Positions 24,813 to 33,027 of a stretch of DNA of 60,665 nt are shown here, in pieces; position 1 is the first letter of the stretch, and each line of letters opens with the position of its first letter. The stretch is from the NCBI RefSeq assembly GCF_003514505.1, contig NZ_DOPX01000029.1:1-60665 (forward strand). Reading direction: 5' to 3'. Position numbers and translations under genes: made by a program. The notes below the pieces were generated by a model, which worked only from the letters and a program-made list of their open reading frames with translations, had not been told where the DNA came from and did not search any database. The DNA is from Proteiniclasticum sp. (GTDB lineage Bacteria; Bacillota; Clostridia; Clostridiales; Clostridiaceae).

Positions 24813-25349
24813 TTGAGTGATGTCATTGATTTCAATGAACTGAAGAATAAAGTGCGGGATAAGGATATCGATGATTTTGAAAACTATATTTTTACGCTGT
24901 ACAGCAAGATGGGACAGGGAACAGAGAGCATAGCCTCCATAAACCGTGCTGTGATGGAATATATGCAAAAGAACAATATCTCCATGGAGAAGTTTATGGA
25001 GATTCAGAATAAGCTTATGGAGCGTTACGGTGTATCCATGGCGGATGTGGAGAGTCAGTATAATCTCACCAATAACCCGGAATATGAAAAATATCGAAAA
25101 CAGTTGGGGTTCATGGAGAAGTACAAAGGGAAAATAAGAGATTTCAAAGGGTTTTCCTATGAAATCAGAAATGACCGGAATCAGGTGTCTATATATCTCG
25201 ATGGGACGACAGTCATCTTAACTTCTGCCGCAAGGGTAGACCTTTCGGATAATGAACTCAATGAGTTTCTGGTTTCTTACAAGAAATTGTTGGAGGACCA
25301 GAAACTTAAGATAAAAATCAGTGAACAGTATACAGAATACGATTATTAA
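24813..25349 (+). CDS. Conserved clostridial protein (DUF3867-like)
   Basis: The 178-residue protein is soluble and acidic, with a helical N-terminal half (VIDFNELKNKVRDKDIDDF) and a beta-containing C-terminal half. From memory it resembles DUF3867, a clostridial family without known function; this match is not certain. The start is TTG at 24813, with GAGGAGG upstream in the tail of the glpA paralogue, two bases from that stop, so the two genes are co-transcribed. Confidence 0.6.
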   Translation: MSDVIDFNELKNKVRDKDIDDFENYIFTLYSKMGQGTESIASINRAVMEYMQKNNISMEKFMEIQNKLMERYGVSMADVESQYNLTNNPEYEKYRKQLGFMEKYKGKIRDFKGFSYEIRNDRNQVSIYLDGTTVILTSAARVDLSDNELNEFLVSYKKLLEDQKLKIKISEQYTEYDY

Positions 25350-25358
25350 AGACTTTTT

Positions 25359-25386
25359 AAGCCAGAAGCTGATCTTCTGGCTTTTT
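25359..25386 (+). terminator. Intrinsic terminator
   Basis: AAGCCAGAAG and CTTCTGGCTT pair around a five-base loop and end in five T, closing the second glpA unit. Confidence 0.88.
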
Positions 25387-25452
25387 ACATTGGAATCTGT
25401 TGCACATCCTCTCTGTTTTGTATTGTTGAACTCAAAGATTACTGAATGCCTG

Positions 25453-25461
25453 TGCTATAAT
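25453..25461 (+). promoter_or_regulatory. Extended -10 promoter of the MATE gene
   Basis: TGCTATAAT is an extended -10 (TGn before TATAAT); no clear -35 is needed. The start should fall near 25468. Confidence 0.55.
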
Positions 25462-25507
25462 GATTCATGTGTTCACATAATATGAGATGAAATTAGAGGA
25501 TTAGCAG

Positions 25508-26947
25508 ATGAATGATGAAAAACAGAGTCAAGATATTGATATAGATGATAAGTGGAACCCTGAAGAGCGGACAAGAAAGAGTTGGGACCAGCTGATTAAA
25601 AATCCAATACGGCAGGATGTGCTGAAACTGGCATGGCCGATTCTAATTGAACTTCTATTAGGTTCACTTTTCGGCATGATTGATATGATGATGCTCGGAT
25701 GGATTGCGGACAAGGCTTTGTCCGCAGCTTCAGTAGCTGCTGTTGGAATCACGAATCAGCCTATGTTTATTGGCCTTTCTTTAGCCCAGGCACTAAATGT
25801 CGGGGGAACGGCGATGATTGCAAGATATGTAGGAGCGAAGCAGCCGTATAAAGTGGATTCTGTTTTGAAGCATGTGATCCTTCTGAATATCTTTGTCTTA
25901 GCAATCCCGCTTGCGACTTTTGGTCTTGTCTTTACTGAGGAGATCATGAGGTTCATGGGGGCTGAAGCGGACACCATATCCGCTGGGAGCACCTATTTCA
26001 AGGTCATCATGATAGGCTATCTATTTCAGAGCTTCAATATGTCCATTACTGCAGCACTGCGTGGAATTGGAGAAACCAAAGCACCTATGAGAATTAATCT
26101 TAGAGTCAATTTCCTGAATGTCATAGGAAATGCGGTACTCATCTATGGTCTTCTTTTCTTCCCGGCATTAGGAGTCACTGGAGCAGGTGTCTCCACTGCG
26201 TTCTCTCATGTGGTGGCTAGTGTGCTGATGGTTCGGTTTGTCACGAGAAAGGACAGCCCACTGAAACTTGATCTTCAGAAAAAATTCAAATACAACAAAA
26301 TTGTGATCCAGAATCTCATCAAGGTAGGAGTACCGGCATCCTTGGAGTCCTTAGCGCTAAGAATCGGCGTCATGATGTTTGTAAGGATTGTTGCAAGTTT
26401 AGGAACCGTTGTTTATGCATCGCACCAAATTGCATTGAGCATTCTTGGGCTTTCGTTTCAACCAGGTCAAGCTTTCGGGATAGCAGCATCTTCCATGGTA
26501 GGAAGATCGCTTGGGGCGCAGAATCTGAAGAAAGCAGAGCTTTATGCGAAAGAGACAAGAAAGATCGGTTCCATCATTTCTACGGGGATGGCGCTGCTGT
26601 TCTTCTTTTTCGGACCTCAGATTGTCAGTCTGTATACAACGGATCCTGTGATCATTGACAATGCATCCATGGCACTGAAGATTATAGCCCTTGTACAGCC
26701 TTTTCAGTCCTCACAGCTGATTCTAGCGGGTGCATTAAGAGGAGCCGGAGATACATTCTGGCCACTGGTTGCTACTTTTATCGGTGTATTCGGATTCCGG
26801 GTGGTCGTTGCTTATTTTCTCGTTAAGGTATTAGGACTGGGACTGATGGGAGCTTGGATTGCTGTACTGATTGATCAGCTGATCCGATGGGTTTTTGTCT
26901 ACGGAAGATTCCGAACCAATAAATGGAAGTATATCAGAATCCGATAA
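25508..26947 (+). CDS. MATE family efflux transporter
   Basis: The 479-residue protein has twelve predicted membrane helices in two repeated halves after a ~35-residue charged N-terminus. The second half starts near residue 280 with KVGVPASLESLALRIGVM. Such carriers export cations, dyes or drugs with Na+ or H+ coupling; the substrate is unknown. The gene stands alone between two terminators and converges with glmS. A cytosolic lead of this length is slightly longer than usual. AGAGGATTAGCAG precedes the ATG. Confidence 0.93.
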   Translation: MNDEKQSQDIDIDDKWNPEERTRKSWDQLIKNPIRQDVLKLAWPILIELLLGSLFGMIDMMMLGWIADKALSAASVAAVGITNQPMFIGLSLAQALNVGGTAMIARYVGAKQPYKVDSVLKHVILLNIFVLAIPLATFGLVFTEEIMRFMGAEADTISAGSTYFKVIMIGYLFQSFNMSITAALRGIGETKAPMRINLRVNFLNVIGNAVLIYGLLFFPALGVTGAGVSTAFSHVVASVLMVRFVTRKDSPLKLDLQKKFKYNKIVIQNLIKVGVPASLESLALRIGVMMFVRIVASLGTVVYASHQIALSILGLSFQPGQAFGIAASSMVGRSLGAQNLKKAELYAKETRKIGSIISTGMALLFFFFGPQIVSLYTTDPVIIDNASMALKIIALVQPFQSSQLILAGALRGAGDTFWPLVATFIGVFGFRVVVAYFLVKVLGLGLMGAWIAVLIDQLIRWVFVYGRFRTNKWKYIRIR

Positions 26948-26959
26948 CGATACATGAAT

Positions 26960-26992
26960 AAAAGCCATCTGCAGAAGCAGATGGCTTTGTTG
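26960..26992. terminator. Bidirectional terminator between MATE gene and glmS
   Basis: AAAGCCATCTGC and GCAGATGGCTTT pair around AGAA; both flanks are T-rich on the respective strand. Confidence 0.85.
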
Positions 26993-27004
26993 CGGTTGAA
27001 TATA

Positions 27005-28831
27005 TTACTCTACGGTAACCGATTTTGCAAGATTTCTTGGCTTGTCCACATCCAGCCCCTTATACAAGGCAACATAATAGGCTAAAAGCTGAAGTGGGAC
27101 TACTGCAAGAATTGGAGCAATGAGGTCCATGGTATTTGGGATGATGATCACTTCATCTGAGAAGTGCTCCACATCGTGATTGTCTTCGAAGGTGATGGCC
27201 ATAACCTTTGCACCACGGGAGACTACTTCTTTTATGTTGCTCTGCATTTTTTCAAGAAGATCTCTTTGCGTAAGGCTGGCGATGACCGTGATGTCATCTT
27301 CGATGAGGGCAATGGAACCATGTTTCAGTTCACCACCAGGATAGGCTTCAGAATGAATGTAAGAAAGCTCCTTTAATTTCAGGGATGCTTCTACAGCAAT
27401 CTGATAATCAAGACCTCTACCTAAGAAGAATACATCCTTTTCGGTGTGAATCTTATCTGCGAAGTGTTCGATTCGCTTTGTGTCCGCTAGGATAGAAGCT
27501 ACTTTTTCAGGTAAGGTCAAGAGCTCTTTTTTCAAATCTTCCAGATAAGACTCTTGCTGTGTGCCTAGAAGCTCGGCAAAGTATATGCCAATGCTATAAA
27601 TCGCTACCAGCATCGTCAGATAAGCTTTGGTGGAAGCAACCCCGATCTCAGGACCAGCCCAGGTATAGAATACATCATCTGCCTCACGCGCAATAGAGCT
27701 TCCGACTACGTTTGTAATGGCGATGACTCTTGCACCAAACTTTTGTGCTTCTCTGGATACAGCCAAAGTATCAGCGGTTTCACCGGACTGGCTGATGACA
27801 ATCACAAGTGTTTTTGCATCGATGATTGGATTTCTGTATCTGAATTCTGACGCCACATCTACTTCCACTGGGATTCTAGCGAGGTTTTCAATGGCTACTT
27901 TACCAATAAGTCCTGCATTATAAGCGGTTCCACAAGCAATGATATAGATTCTGGAGTAGTCTTCCAGCATTTCCTTCGTGATATGGATGTCATCTAGCTT
28001 TATCTTCTTGCCTGGAACAATTCTTCCGGTCATGGTATCTTTTAGAGCTTTCGGCTGCTCGTAGATCTCCTTGATGGTGAAATGTGCATAGCCGCCTTTT
28101 TCTGCGGACTCTGCGCTCCAGGTGATTTCAGTGATTTCTCTTTCGATTTGCTCTCCGTCCTGATTGAAGAACTGTAAGCTGTCTCTGCATAACTCTGCAA
28201 ATTCTCCATCGTTAAGATATACAAAGGATTTTGTATAATTCAGCACTGCAGGTACATCAGAGGCGATAAAAAATTCTTTGTCGCCAACACCCACAACAAG
28301 TGGAGAATCTTTTCTGGTTGCTACAATTTTATTTGGCTCATTGAGGGCCATGACTCCAAGAGCATAGCTTCCTTTAAGATCTGCAGCAGCTTTTTTCACA
28401 GCTTCCAGCAGATTTCCGCTGTAGTAGTAATCTACTAAATTTGGAATCACTTCTGTGTCTGTGTCAGAGTAGAAGATGTAGCCTAATCCCTGAAGCCTTT
28501 CCTTAACTTCCATATAGTTTTCAATAATACCATTGTGCACAACAGAAATCTTGCCATTATTGCTGTTGTGAGGATGGGAGTTCTTGTCCAGAGGAGCACC
28601 GTGGGTAGCCCATCGTGTGTGGCCAATTCCCATATGACCCTGAACTTTTTCTTCCTGGAGCTTCTCTTCTAGATTTTTAAGTCTTCCAGCAGCTTTTTTG
28701 ACTGTAAGTTCTCCATTATGAAGCACTGAGATTCCAGCGGAGTCATATCCTCTGTACTCCAGTCTTGAAAGTCCACTGATGAGAACCTCCGACGCATCCT
28801 TGTTTCCTACATAACCGACAATTCCACACAT
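27005..28831 (-). CDS. glmS: Glutamine--fructose-6-phosphate aminotransferase (isomerising)
   Basis: The 608-residue enzyme makes glucosamine-6-phosphate from fructose-6-phosphate and glutamine, the entry to cell-wall amino sugars. The N-terminal Cys after the start Met is the glutaminase nucleophile (CGIVGYVGN). Two SIS domains follow: residues ~290-420 with SQSGETADT and ~460-600; the C-terminus DKPRNLAKSVTVE is the conserved channel-gating tail. Its mRNA carries a self-cleaving glmS ribozyme, so synthesis is lowered when the product accumulates. Confidence 0.98.
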   Translation of the reverse strand: MCGIVGYVGNKDASEVLISGLSRLEYRGYDSAGISVLHNGELTVKKAAGRLKNLEEKLQEEKVQGHMGIGHTRWATHGAPLDKNSHPHNSNNGKISVVHNGIIENYMEVKERLQGLGYIFYSDTDTEVIPNLVDYYYSGNLLEAVKKAAADLKGSYALGVMALNEPNKIVATRKDSPLVVGVGDKEFFIASDVPAVLNYTKSFVYLNDGEFAELCRDSLQFFNQDGEQIEREITEITWSAESAEKGGYAHFTIKEIYEQPKALKDTMTGRIVPGKKIKLDDIHITKEMLEDYSRIYIIACGTAYNAGLIGKVAIENLARIPVEVDVASEFRYRNPIIDAKTLVIVISQSGETADTLAVSREAQKFGARVIAITNVVGSSIAREADDVFYTWAGPEIGVASTKAYLTMLVAIYSIGIYFAELLGTQQESYLEDLKKELLTLPEKVASILADTKRIEHFADKIHTEKDVFFLGRGLDYQIAVEASLKLKELSYIHSEAYPGGELKHGSIALIEDDITVIASLTQRDLLEKMQSNIKEVVSRGAKVMAITFEDNHDVEHFSDEVIIIPNTMDLIAPILAVVPLQLLAYYVALYKGLDVDKPRNLAKSVTVE

Positions 28832-28861
28832 AAAAAAACACCTCTCTAAATATTTTTAGAC

Positions 28862-29043
28862 AGGCTTAATACACCCTGACAGCCTTGTCCCAAAAATCAC
28901 TTTTTGGATTTCTCTGTCAGATATCGGTAGTGTCTACCGCGAAGCATCCGCCGAAAATTCGATAACTTCGTCCTCGTCAACCTATATCGCTATAGGTTCT
29001 GGCGCTATTTCATAGATATGAAATTTCAATATTCATTAAGCCT
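28862..29043 (-). repeat. Nine-base inverted repeat bracketing the glmS ribozyme
   Basis: AGGCTTAAT (28862-28870, plus-strand reading) and ATTAAGCCT (29035-29043) are perfect complements lying just outside the two ends of the ribozyme. In the RNA they could form a closing helix that ties the 5' leader, upstream of the cleavage site, to the region before the glmS ribosome-binding site. Confidence 0.7.
28872..29006 (-). ncRNA. glmS ribozyme (glucosamine-6-phosphate riboswitch)
   Basis: Reading the minus strand from 29006, the cleavage core AGCGCC is followed by P1/P2 arms (CCTATA...TATAGG), GTTGACGAGGACGAAGTTA, TCGAATTTTCGGCGGATGC and further hairpins (CGGTA/TACCG, CCAAAAA/TTTTTGG, CTGACAG/CTGTCAG). 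These match the conserved core of glmS ribozymes. Cleavage is predicted between A29006 and G29005. It is immediately upstream of glmS on the same strand. Confidence 0.95.
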
Positions 29044-29052
29044 TCCTTAGGT

Positions 29053-29058
29053 ATTATA
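29053..29058 (-). promoter_or_regulatory. -10 element of the glmS promoter
   Basis: TATAAT on the minus strand lies about 47 bases upstream of the ribozyme cleavage site; the -35 (TGGTAA, 17 bases upstream) is poor. The rest of the 404-base gap between glmS and the SorC gene (29059-29210) is AT-rich and shows no ORF or further structure that I can support. Confidence 0.5.
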
Positions 29059-29210
29059 TCTTAGATTTAACAATTTTACCACATGAAATTTTCAAATACT
29101 TATAGAAGAGATGTGAAACTTATCATGAAATTCTTATGTTTTTTTCGAAACATGAGCTTTCAGACTGATATTTTCAGTTCTTTTTACGATTTCGGTAAAG
29201 AGATGAAAAA

Positions 29211-29230
29211 CAGGTTGCTTACGCAACCTG
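29211..29230 (-). terminator. Terminator of the SorC regulator gene
   Basis: On the minus strand CAGGTTGC and GCAACCTG pair around GTAA and are followed by a T run. Confidence 0.85.
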
Positions 29231-29235
29231 CAGCA

Positions 29236-30186
29236 CTATCCCTGATACTGTTTTAGGATTTCTTCAGCAGTCGGGGCATCTATGTATAAACTATCGGCAA
29301 GACCACCCTTCAATGCTGCAATAATGACCTCTGTTTTTTCCTTTCCTACAGCAATAAGCATCTTGTTGGGAATCTTTTTTATGACGGACAGAGGAGTAGC
29401 AATAACACGGCTGTCCAGTTTTTCGTCCAGCACATTTCCTGATTTGTCGATAAAGTGTGAGCAGCAGTCACCAATTCCACCCATTTCGCGGATTTCACGA
29501 TAGCTGTCCTCGTTGATAACACCCATTTCATACAGTACAGAAGGTCTTTCTAAGTTTCCAACAGAGAAAATGGCAGTGTGACAGCGATCGGCCATGTCAA
29601 GAATCTCTTTGATCTGCCCATCCTGCTTAATGGCATCAGCGATAAAACTCTGATCCACCATGGCGGGAGCAGGAATCTGATAACCTGTTCCATTGACACA
29701 GTCCACAAAATTTTTCAAAATATCAAGAGCACCGGACTCATAAACAGCTCTCGAAAAACCTCCACTGAGCTGAATGACGGAAACTCCTTTCAAGCGGAGC
29801 GAGGGGAGTTGCTTAGCGAGAACCGCAAGAGTGTGGCCCCAGTGTACTCCTAAAATGGAGTCGTTTTTCAGGAAGCGGGGTAGATCTTCAGCAAGAGCGC
29901 CACATACATCCTGAAGAAGAACCTGTCTGTTGCCCACCAGATCAGGAACAATGACAGCACGCCTTAGTGGGAATTTTTCAGTCAGTTCTTTTTCTAGTTC
30001 GCTATAAGACAATACAGATTCTTTTACGCGGACCTCAATCAGTCCAATGTCCATAGCATTTTTTAATAGTCTGCTGACAGAGGATTTACTAATACCTTCC
30101 TTTTCAGCGATTTCCACCTGCCCCATGTTCAGTTCATAGTACATTTTTGAGATACGTAATATTTGGCTGATTTTCGTTGTATCCAT
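29236..30186 (-). CDS. SorC/DeoR-family sugar-responsive transcriptional regulator
   Basis: The 316-residue protein has an N-terminal winged helix-turn-helix (about residues 8-55, GQVEIAEKEGISKSSVSRLLKNA) and a large C-terminal sugar-phosphate-binding domain of the SorC type (about 58-312), with the loop LSGGFSR and the closing PNKMLIAVGKEKTEVI typical of this fold. Members bind a phosphorylated sugar and act as tetramers on paired operators. It is divergent from a three-gene carbohydrate cassette and two palindromes lie in the intergenic region, so it probably controls that cassette in response to one of its phosphorylated intermediates. Start: ATG at 30186 with GGAGGAAG upstream. Confidence 0.9.
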   Translation of the reverse strand: MDTTKISQILRISKMYYELNMGQVEIAEKEGISKSSVSRLLKNAMDIGLIEVRVKESVLSYSELEKELTEKFPLRRAVIVPDLVGNRQVLLQDVCGALAEDLPRFLKNDSILGVHWGHTLAVLAKQLPSLRLKGVSVIQLSGGFSRAVYESGALDILKNFVDCVNGTGYQIPAPAMVDQSFIADAIKQDGQIKEILDMADRCHTAIFSVGNLERPSVLYEMGVINEDSYREIREMGGIGDCCSHFIDKSGNVLDEKLDSRVIATPLSVIKKIPNKMLIAVGKEKTEVIIAALKGGLADSLYIDAPTAEEILKQYQG

Positions 30187-30289
30187 ACTTCCTCCATGTG
30201 ATAACTGATAATTTCAAAATATCGATAATTCTTGTTTCTGTCAAGGTTTTCAGCGTCATTACCAGTTCGAGGGAATTATTTCAGTGCAT

Positions 30290-30346
30290 TTGGGAGAAAT
30301 CTCGCAATTACTGCAGAGAGATTTTCATGATTTGGGAAAATTCCCA
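30290..30346 (+). promoter_or_regulatory. Two palindromic operator candidates upstream of the sugar cassette
   Basis: Site 1 (30290-30307) is TTGGGAGA-AA-TCTCGCAA, arms matching at 7 of 8 positions. Site 2 (30333-30346) is TGGGAA-AA-TTCCCA, a perfect palindrome. Both share a TGGGA half and an AA centre, and their centres are 41 bp apart, about four helical turns, which suits a SorC tetramer. Confidence 0.6.
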
Positions 30347-30354
30347 GATACCTA

Positions 30355-30383
30355 TTGATTTTTCCCATAACGAGGATTATGAT
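30355..30383 (+). promoter_or_regulatory. Promoter of the GpsA-like/kinase/RpiB cassette
   Basis: TTGATT (30355-30360) and TATGAT (30378-30383) are 17 bases apart. Initiation is expected near 30390. Nine bases downstream, at 30399-30412, AGTAAACGTTTTTG keeps the core TAAACGTTT of a CcpA cre element, just before the GGAGGT ribosome-binding site. Confidence 0.6.
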
Positions 30384-30422
30384 GAGAGAAATAAAAGAAG
30401 TAAACGTTTTTGGAGGTAGAAC

Positions 30423-31460
30423 ATGAGTGTTGTAACTTTGATTGGATCTGGACAGATGGCTTCAGCTCTTACATTTCCATTGATAGAGAATGGACATGAG
30501 GTCCGGCTGGTGGGTAGCCCACTGGATGGAGAGATCATAGATCGCTTACGGCAGGACAGATATCATATAAATCTGAAAAGAACTCTGCATGATGGAATCA
30601 GATATTATAAGATAGAGGATCTGAATGAATCATTGAAAGATACCGATTTGGTAGTATGCGGAGTTTCCAGCTTCGGAGTAGACTGGTTTGCAGACGAAAT
30701 CCTTCCCGTTCTGAATGAAGACATCCCGGTTTTATCCGTGACAAAAGGGATGCTCAATGAAGAAGATGGCAGCCTTGTCACTTATCCAGAGTACTGGGAA
30801 CGAAAACTTCAGACAGGCAGTAAATTGGGGATTTACGCCATTGGGGGGCCATGTACAGCCAGAGACTTGTCAGACCATGATCAGTCTTTTGTGGGATTCT
30901 GTGGAAGAAATTTGGAGAAACTCAAATGGATCAGATCTTTGTTTGAGACGGATTACTATGTAATCAGTCTGACAGAGGATGTGGTTGGACTTGAATCAGC
31001 AGTGGCTTTGAAAAATGGATATGCTTTAGGCACTGCCTTGGCGATCGGAATGGCTGAAAAACTTGGAGATGATGGTGTAGACCATAATAATTCCGAAGCG
31101 GCACTATTTCAGCAAAGTGTCAAAGAAATGATGGAGCTTCTCAAGATTGTGGGGGGAAGACCGGAAAATATCATGTTTGCTGCAGGAGATCTCAACGTTA
31201 CTGTGGCAGCGGGAAGAAGCAGAACTGTGGGACTTCTTCTTGGAAAAGGATATCCCATTGAAGCTGTTATGGAAGAGCTGAAAGGGCAGACCTTGGAGGC
31301 TGTTGTTATTGCAACAAGAACAGCAGAAGCAGTAAAAGCACTGGCTAAGAGAGGAATCGTGAGCTTAGAGGATTATCCGCTTTTAATGCACGTGGATGGT
31401 CTACTCAATCATGGAGAAAAGCTGAATATTCCATGGAAGAAATTCCAGAAAATCATGTAA
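30423..31460 (+). CDS. GpsA-like NAD(P)-dependent dehydrogenase of a sugar cassette
   Basis: The 345-residue protein has the fold of NAD(P)-linked glycerol-3-phosphate dehydrogenase: an N-terminal nucleotide motif GSGQMASALTFPL and a C-terminal helical domain with the catalytic lysine in ALKNGYALG (about residues 198-206). It is not the biosynthetic GpsA by context, since it is encoded with a sugar kinase and an RpiB-like isomerase behind a sugar-responsive regulator. I infer it oxidises a polyol-phosphate or reduces a ketose-phosphate. The substrate loop VVGLESAVALKNGYA differs from the typical GVELGGALKN of GpsA. GGAGGT lies upstream of the ATG. Confidence 0.8.
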   Translation: MSVVTLIGSGQMASALTFPLIENGHEVRLVGSPLDGEIIDRLRQDRYHINLKRTLHDGIRYYKIEDLNESLKDTDLVVCGVSSFGVDWFADEILPVLNEDIPVLSVTKGMLNEEDGSLVTYPEYWERKLQTGSKLGIYAIGGPCTARDLSDHDQSFVGFCGRNLEKLKWIRSLFETDYYVISLTEDVVGLESAVALKNGYALGTALAIGMAEKLGDDGVDHNNSEAALFQQSVKEMMELLKIVGGRPENIMFAAGDLNVTVAAGRSRTVGLLLGKGYPIEAVMEELKGQTLEAVVIATRTAEAVKALAKRGIVSLEDYPLLMHVDGLLNHGEKLNIPWKKFQKIM

Positions 31461-31496
31461 TCATAAACATCAAATAAATAAAAAGGGGTAATGAAC

Positions 31497-33002
31497 ATGA
31501 ATTATTTTTTAGGATTGGACTTGGGGACTGGAAGCTTGAAAACGGTACTTTTTGATGTGAATGGGAAGGAGGTTGCTGTCTCCGAAATGGAGTATCCTTT
31601 GTATCAGCCACATAATGGGTGGTCTGAACAGGATCCTGAAGATTGGTACCAGGCATCTATAGAGACCATAAGAAATGTCATGAAGAAAAGTGGCGTGCCT
31701 GCAGAATCTGTGAAAGGCCTGGGTATCTCTGGGCAGATGATGGGTGCTGTCATGATGGATCAGAATGGAAAAGTGCTGAGAAGAGCAATCTTGTGGAACG
31801 ACGGAAGAACATCAGAAGCATGTGAACATGTGAGAGAGATCGTTGGGGACGATCTGTTTATGAAATACTCCCTTACACCTGCTAGACCAGGCCTTACAGC
31901 TGCAAAGATTCAGTGGGTGAAGGATAATGAGCCTGATCTTTACAAAAAAGTTGCCCACATCCATCTTCCAAAAGACTACTTGAGATACCGTCTGACAGGA
32001 GAATATGCAACTGAGGTATCTGATGCTTCTGCAATGCAGCTTCTGGATATTCCCAACAGAAAATGGGCAACAGAAATTCTGGAGAAAATGGATCTTACAG
32101 AGGAGATGCTTGGAAAAGTATACGAATCCCATGAAATTACAGGATACATCCTGCCTGAAGTCGCTGAAGCTTCAGGCCTCACCACAGCCTGTGCGGTTGT
32201 TGGTGGTGCCAGTGATAATGCGGCCGCGGGGGTGGGAACTGGAATTGTTTCTCCAGGTCGAGCGATGACAACTATTGGCACTTCTGGCACTGTATTTGCT
32301 TATTCAGAAAAACCGCTTCTGGATCCCCATAAGTCTGTATATACTTTCTGCATGCCGATTCCAGGTGCGTGGCATTATATGGGCAGTGTAAATTCTGCTG
32401 GGGGGTCATTGAAATGGTGGAGAAACAACTTTTATCCAGAAGACCTGGAGTATGAAGCCATCAACAAGGATGCAGTTTCTTCGGCTATTGGCGCAAACAG
32501 ACTGGTTTATCTTCCTTATCTAAACGGCGAGCAGTCTCCGCATTTCAATCTGACCTGCAGAGGTTCTTTTGTTGGACTGGCAGCAATACACACGAAAGCC
32601 GACATGACCCGTGCGGTGATGGAAGGTGTTACCTATGCGCTGAAGGATATTATGTCTGGCATCAGAAATACCGGGGTTGAAGTGGATCATGTGCATATGT
32701 GCGGCGGAGGATCTAAGAGTGAATTCTGGAGACAGCTTCTTGCAGATGTGTATGATCTCCCTGTATCACTCCCAGCCATGAAGTCTGAAAATAGTGCGGC
32801 ACTTGGTGTAGCCATCCTCGCTATGGTAGGATGCGGATCATACGACAGTGTCGTGGATGCCTGCAATAAAATCATCAAAATGCGTGATGAGATCTATGCA
32901 CCGGTTGAAGAGAATGTCGTTGCATACGAGAGTGTATATCATGAGTTTGATGCACTGTATCCAAAGCTGAAAGATAATTTTAAATCCATACTGTCACTAT
33001 AA
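31497..33002 (+). CDS. FGGY-family carbohydrate kinase (xylulokinase-like)
   Basis: The 501-residue kinase has the actin-like ATPase fold: LGLDLGTGSLKTVLFD (phosphate 1), ILWNDGRT (about residues 98-105, catalytic-Asp region), GTSGTVF and the adenosine motif GGGSKSEFWRQLLAD (about 405-420). Length and layout match XylB, but the substrate motif reads SGQMMGAV where XylB usually has SGQMHG; the His contacts the sugar in E. coli XylB by published structure, so specificity may differ. I infer a pentulose, tetritol or other polyol as substrate. ATG at 31497 is chosen (AGGGG eight bases upstream) over the closely preceding ATG. Confidence 0.82.
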   Translation: MNYFLGLDLGTGSLKTVLFDVNGKEVAVSEMEYPLYQPHNGWSEQDPEDWYQASIETIRNVMKKSGVPAESVKGLGISGQMMGAVMMDQNGKVLRRAILWNDGRTSEACEHVREIVGDDLFMKYSLTPARPGLTAAKIQWVKDNEPDLYKKVAHIHLPKDYLRYRLTGEYATEVSDASAMQLLDIPNRKWATEILEKMDLTEEMLGKVYESHEITGYILPEVAEASGLTTACAVVGGASDNAAAGVGTGIVSPGRAMTTIGTSGTVFAYSEKPLLDPHKSVYTFCMPIPGAWHYMGSVNSAGGSLKWWRNNFYPEDLEYEAINKDAVSSAIGANRLVYLPYLNGEQSPHFNLTCRGSFVGLAAIHTKADMTRAVMEGVTYALKDIMSGIRNTGVEVDHVHMCGGGSKSEFWRQLLADVYDLPVSLPAMKSENSAALGVAILAMVGCGSYDSVVDACNKIIKMRDEIYAPVEENVVAYESVYHEFDALYPKLKDNFKSILSL

Positions 33003-33027
33003 GATAAGAGAAAGGAACGAAAGAAGA

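Noticed and set aside
30177..30419. 80-residue open frame between the SorC and GpsA-like genes
   Set aside because: It runs through the promoter and both operator palindromes, lacks a ribosome-binding site and has no recognisable protein features.
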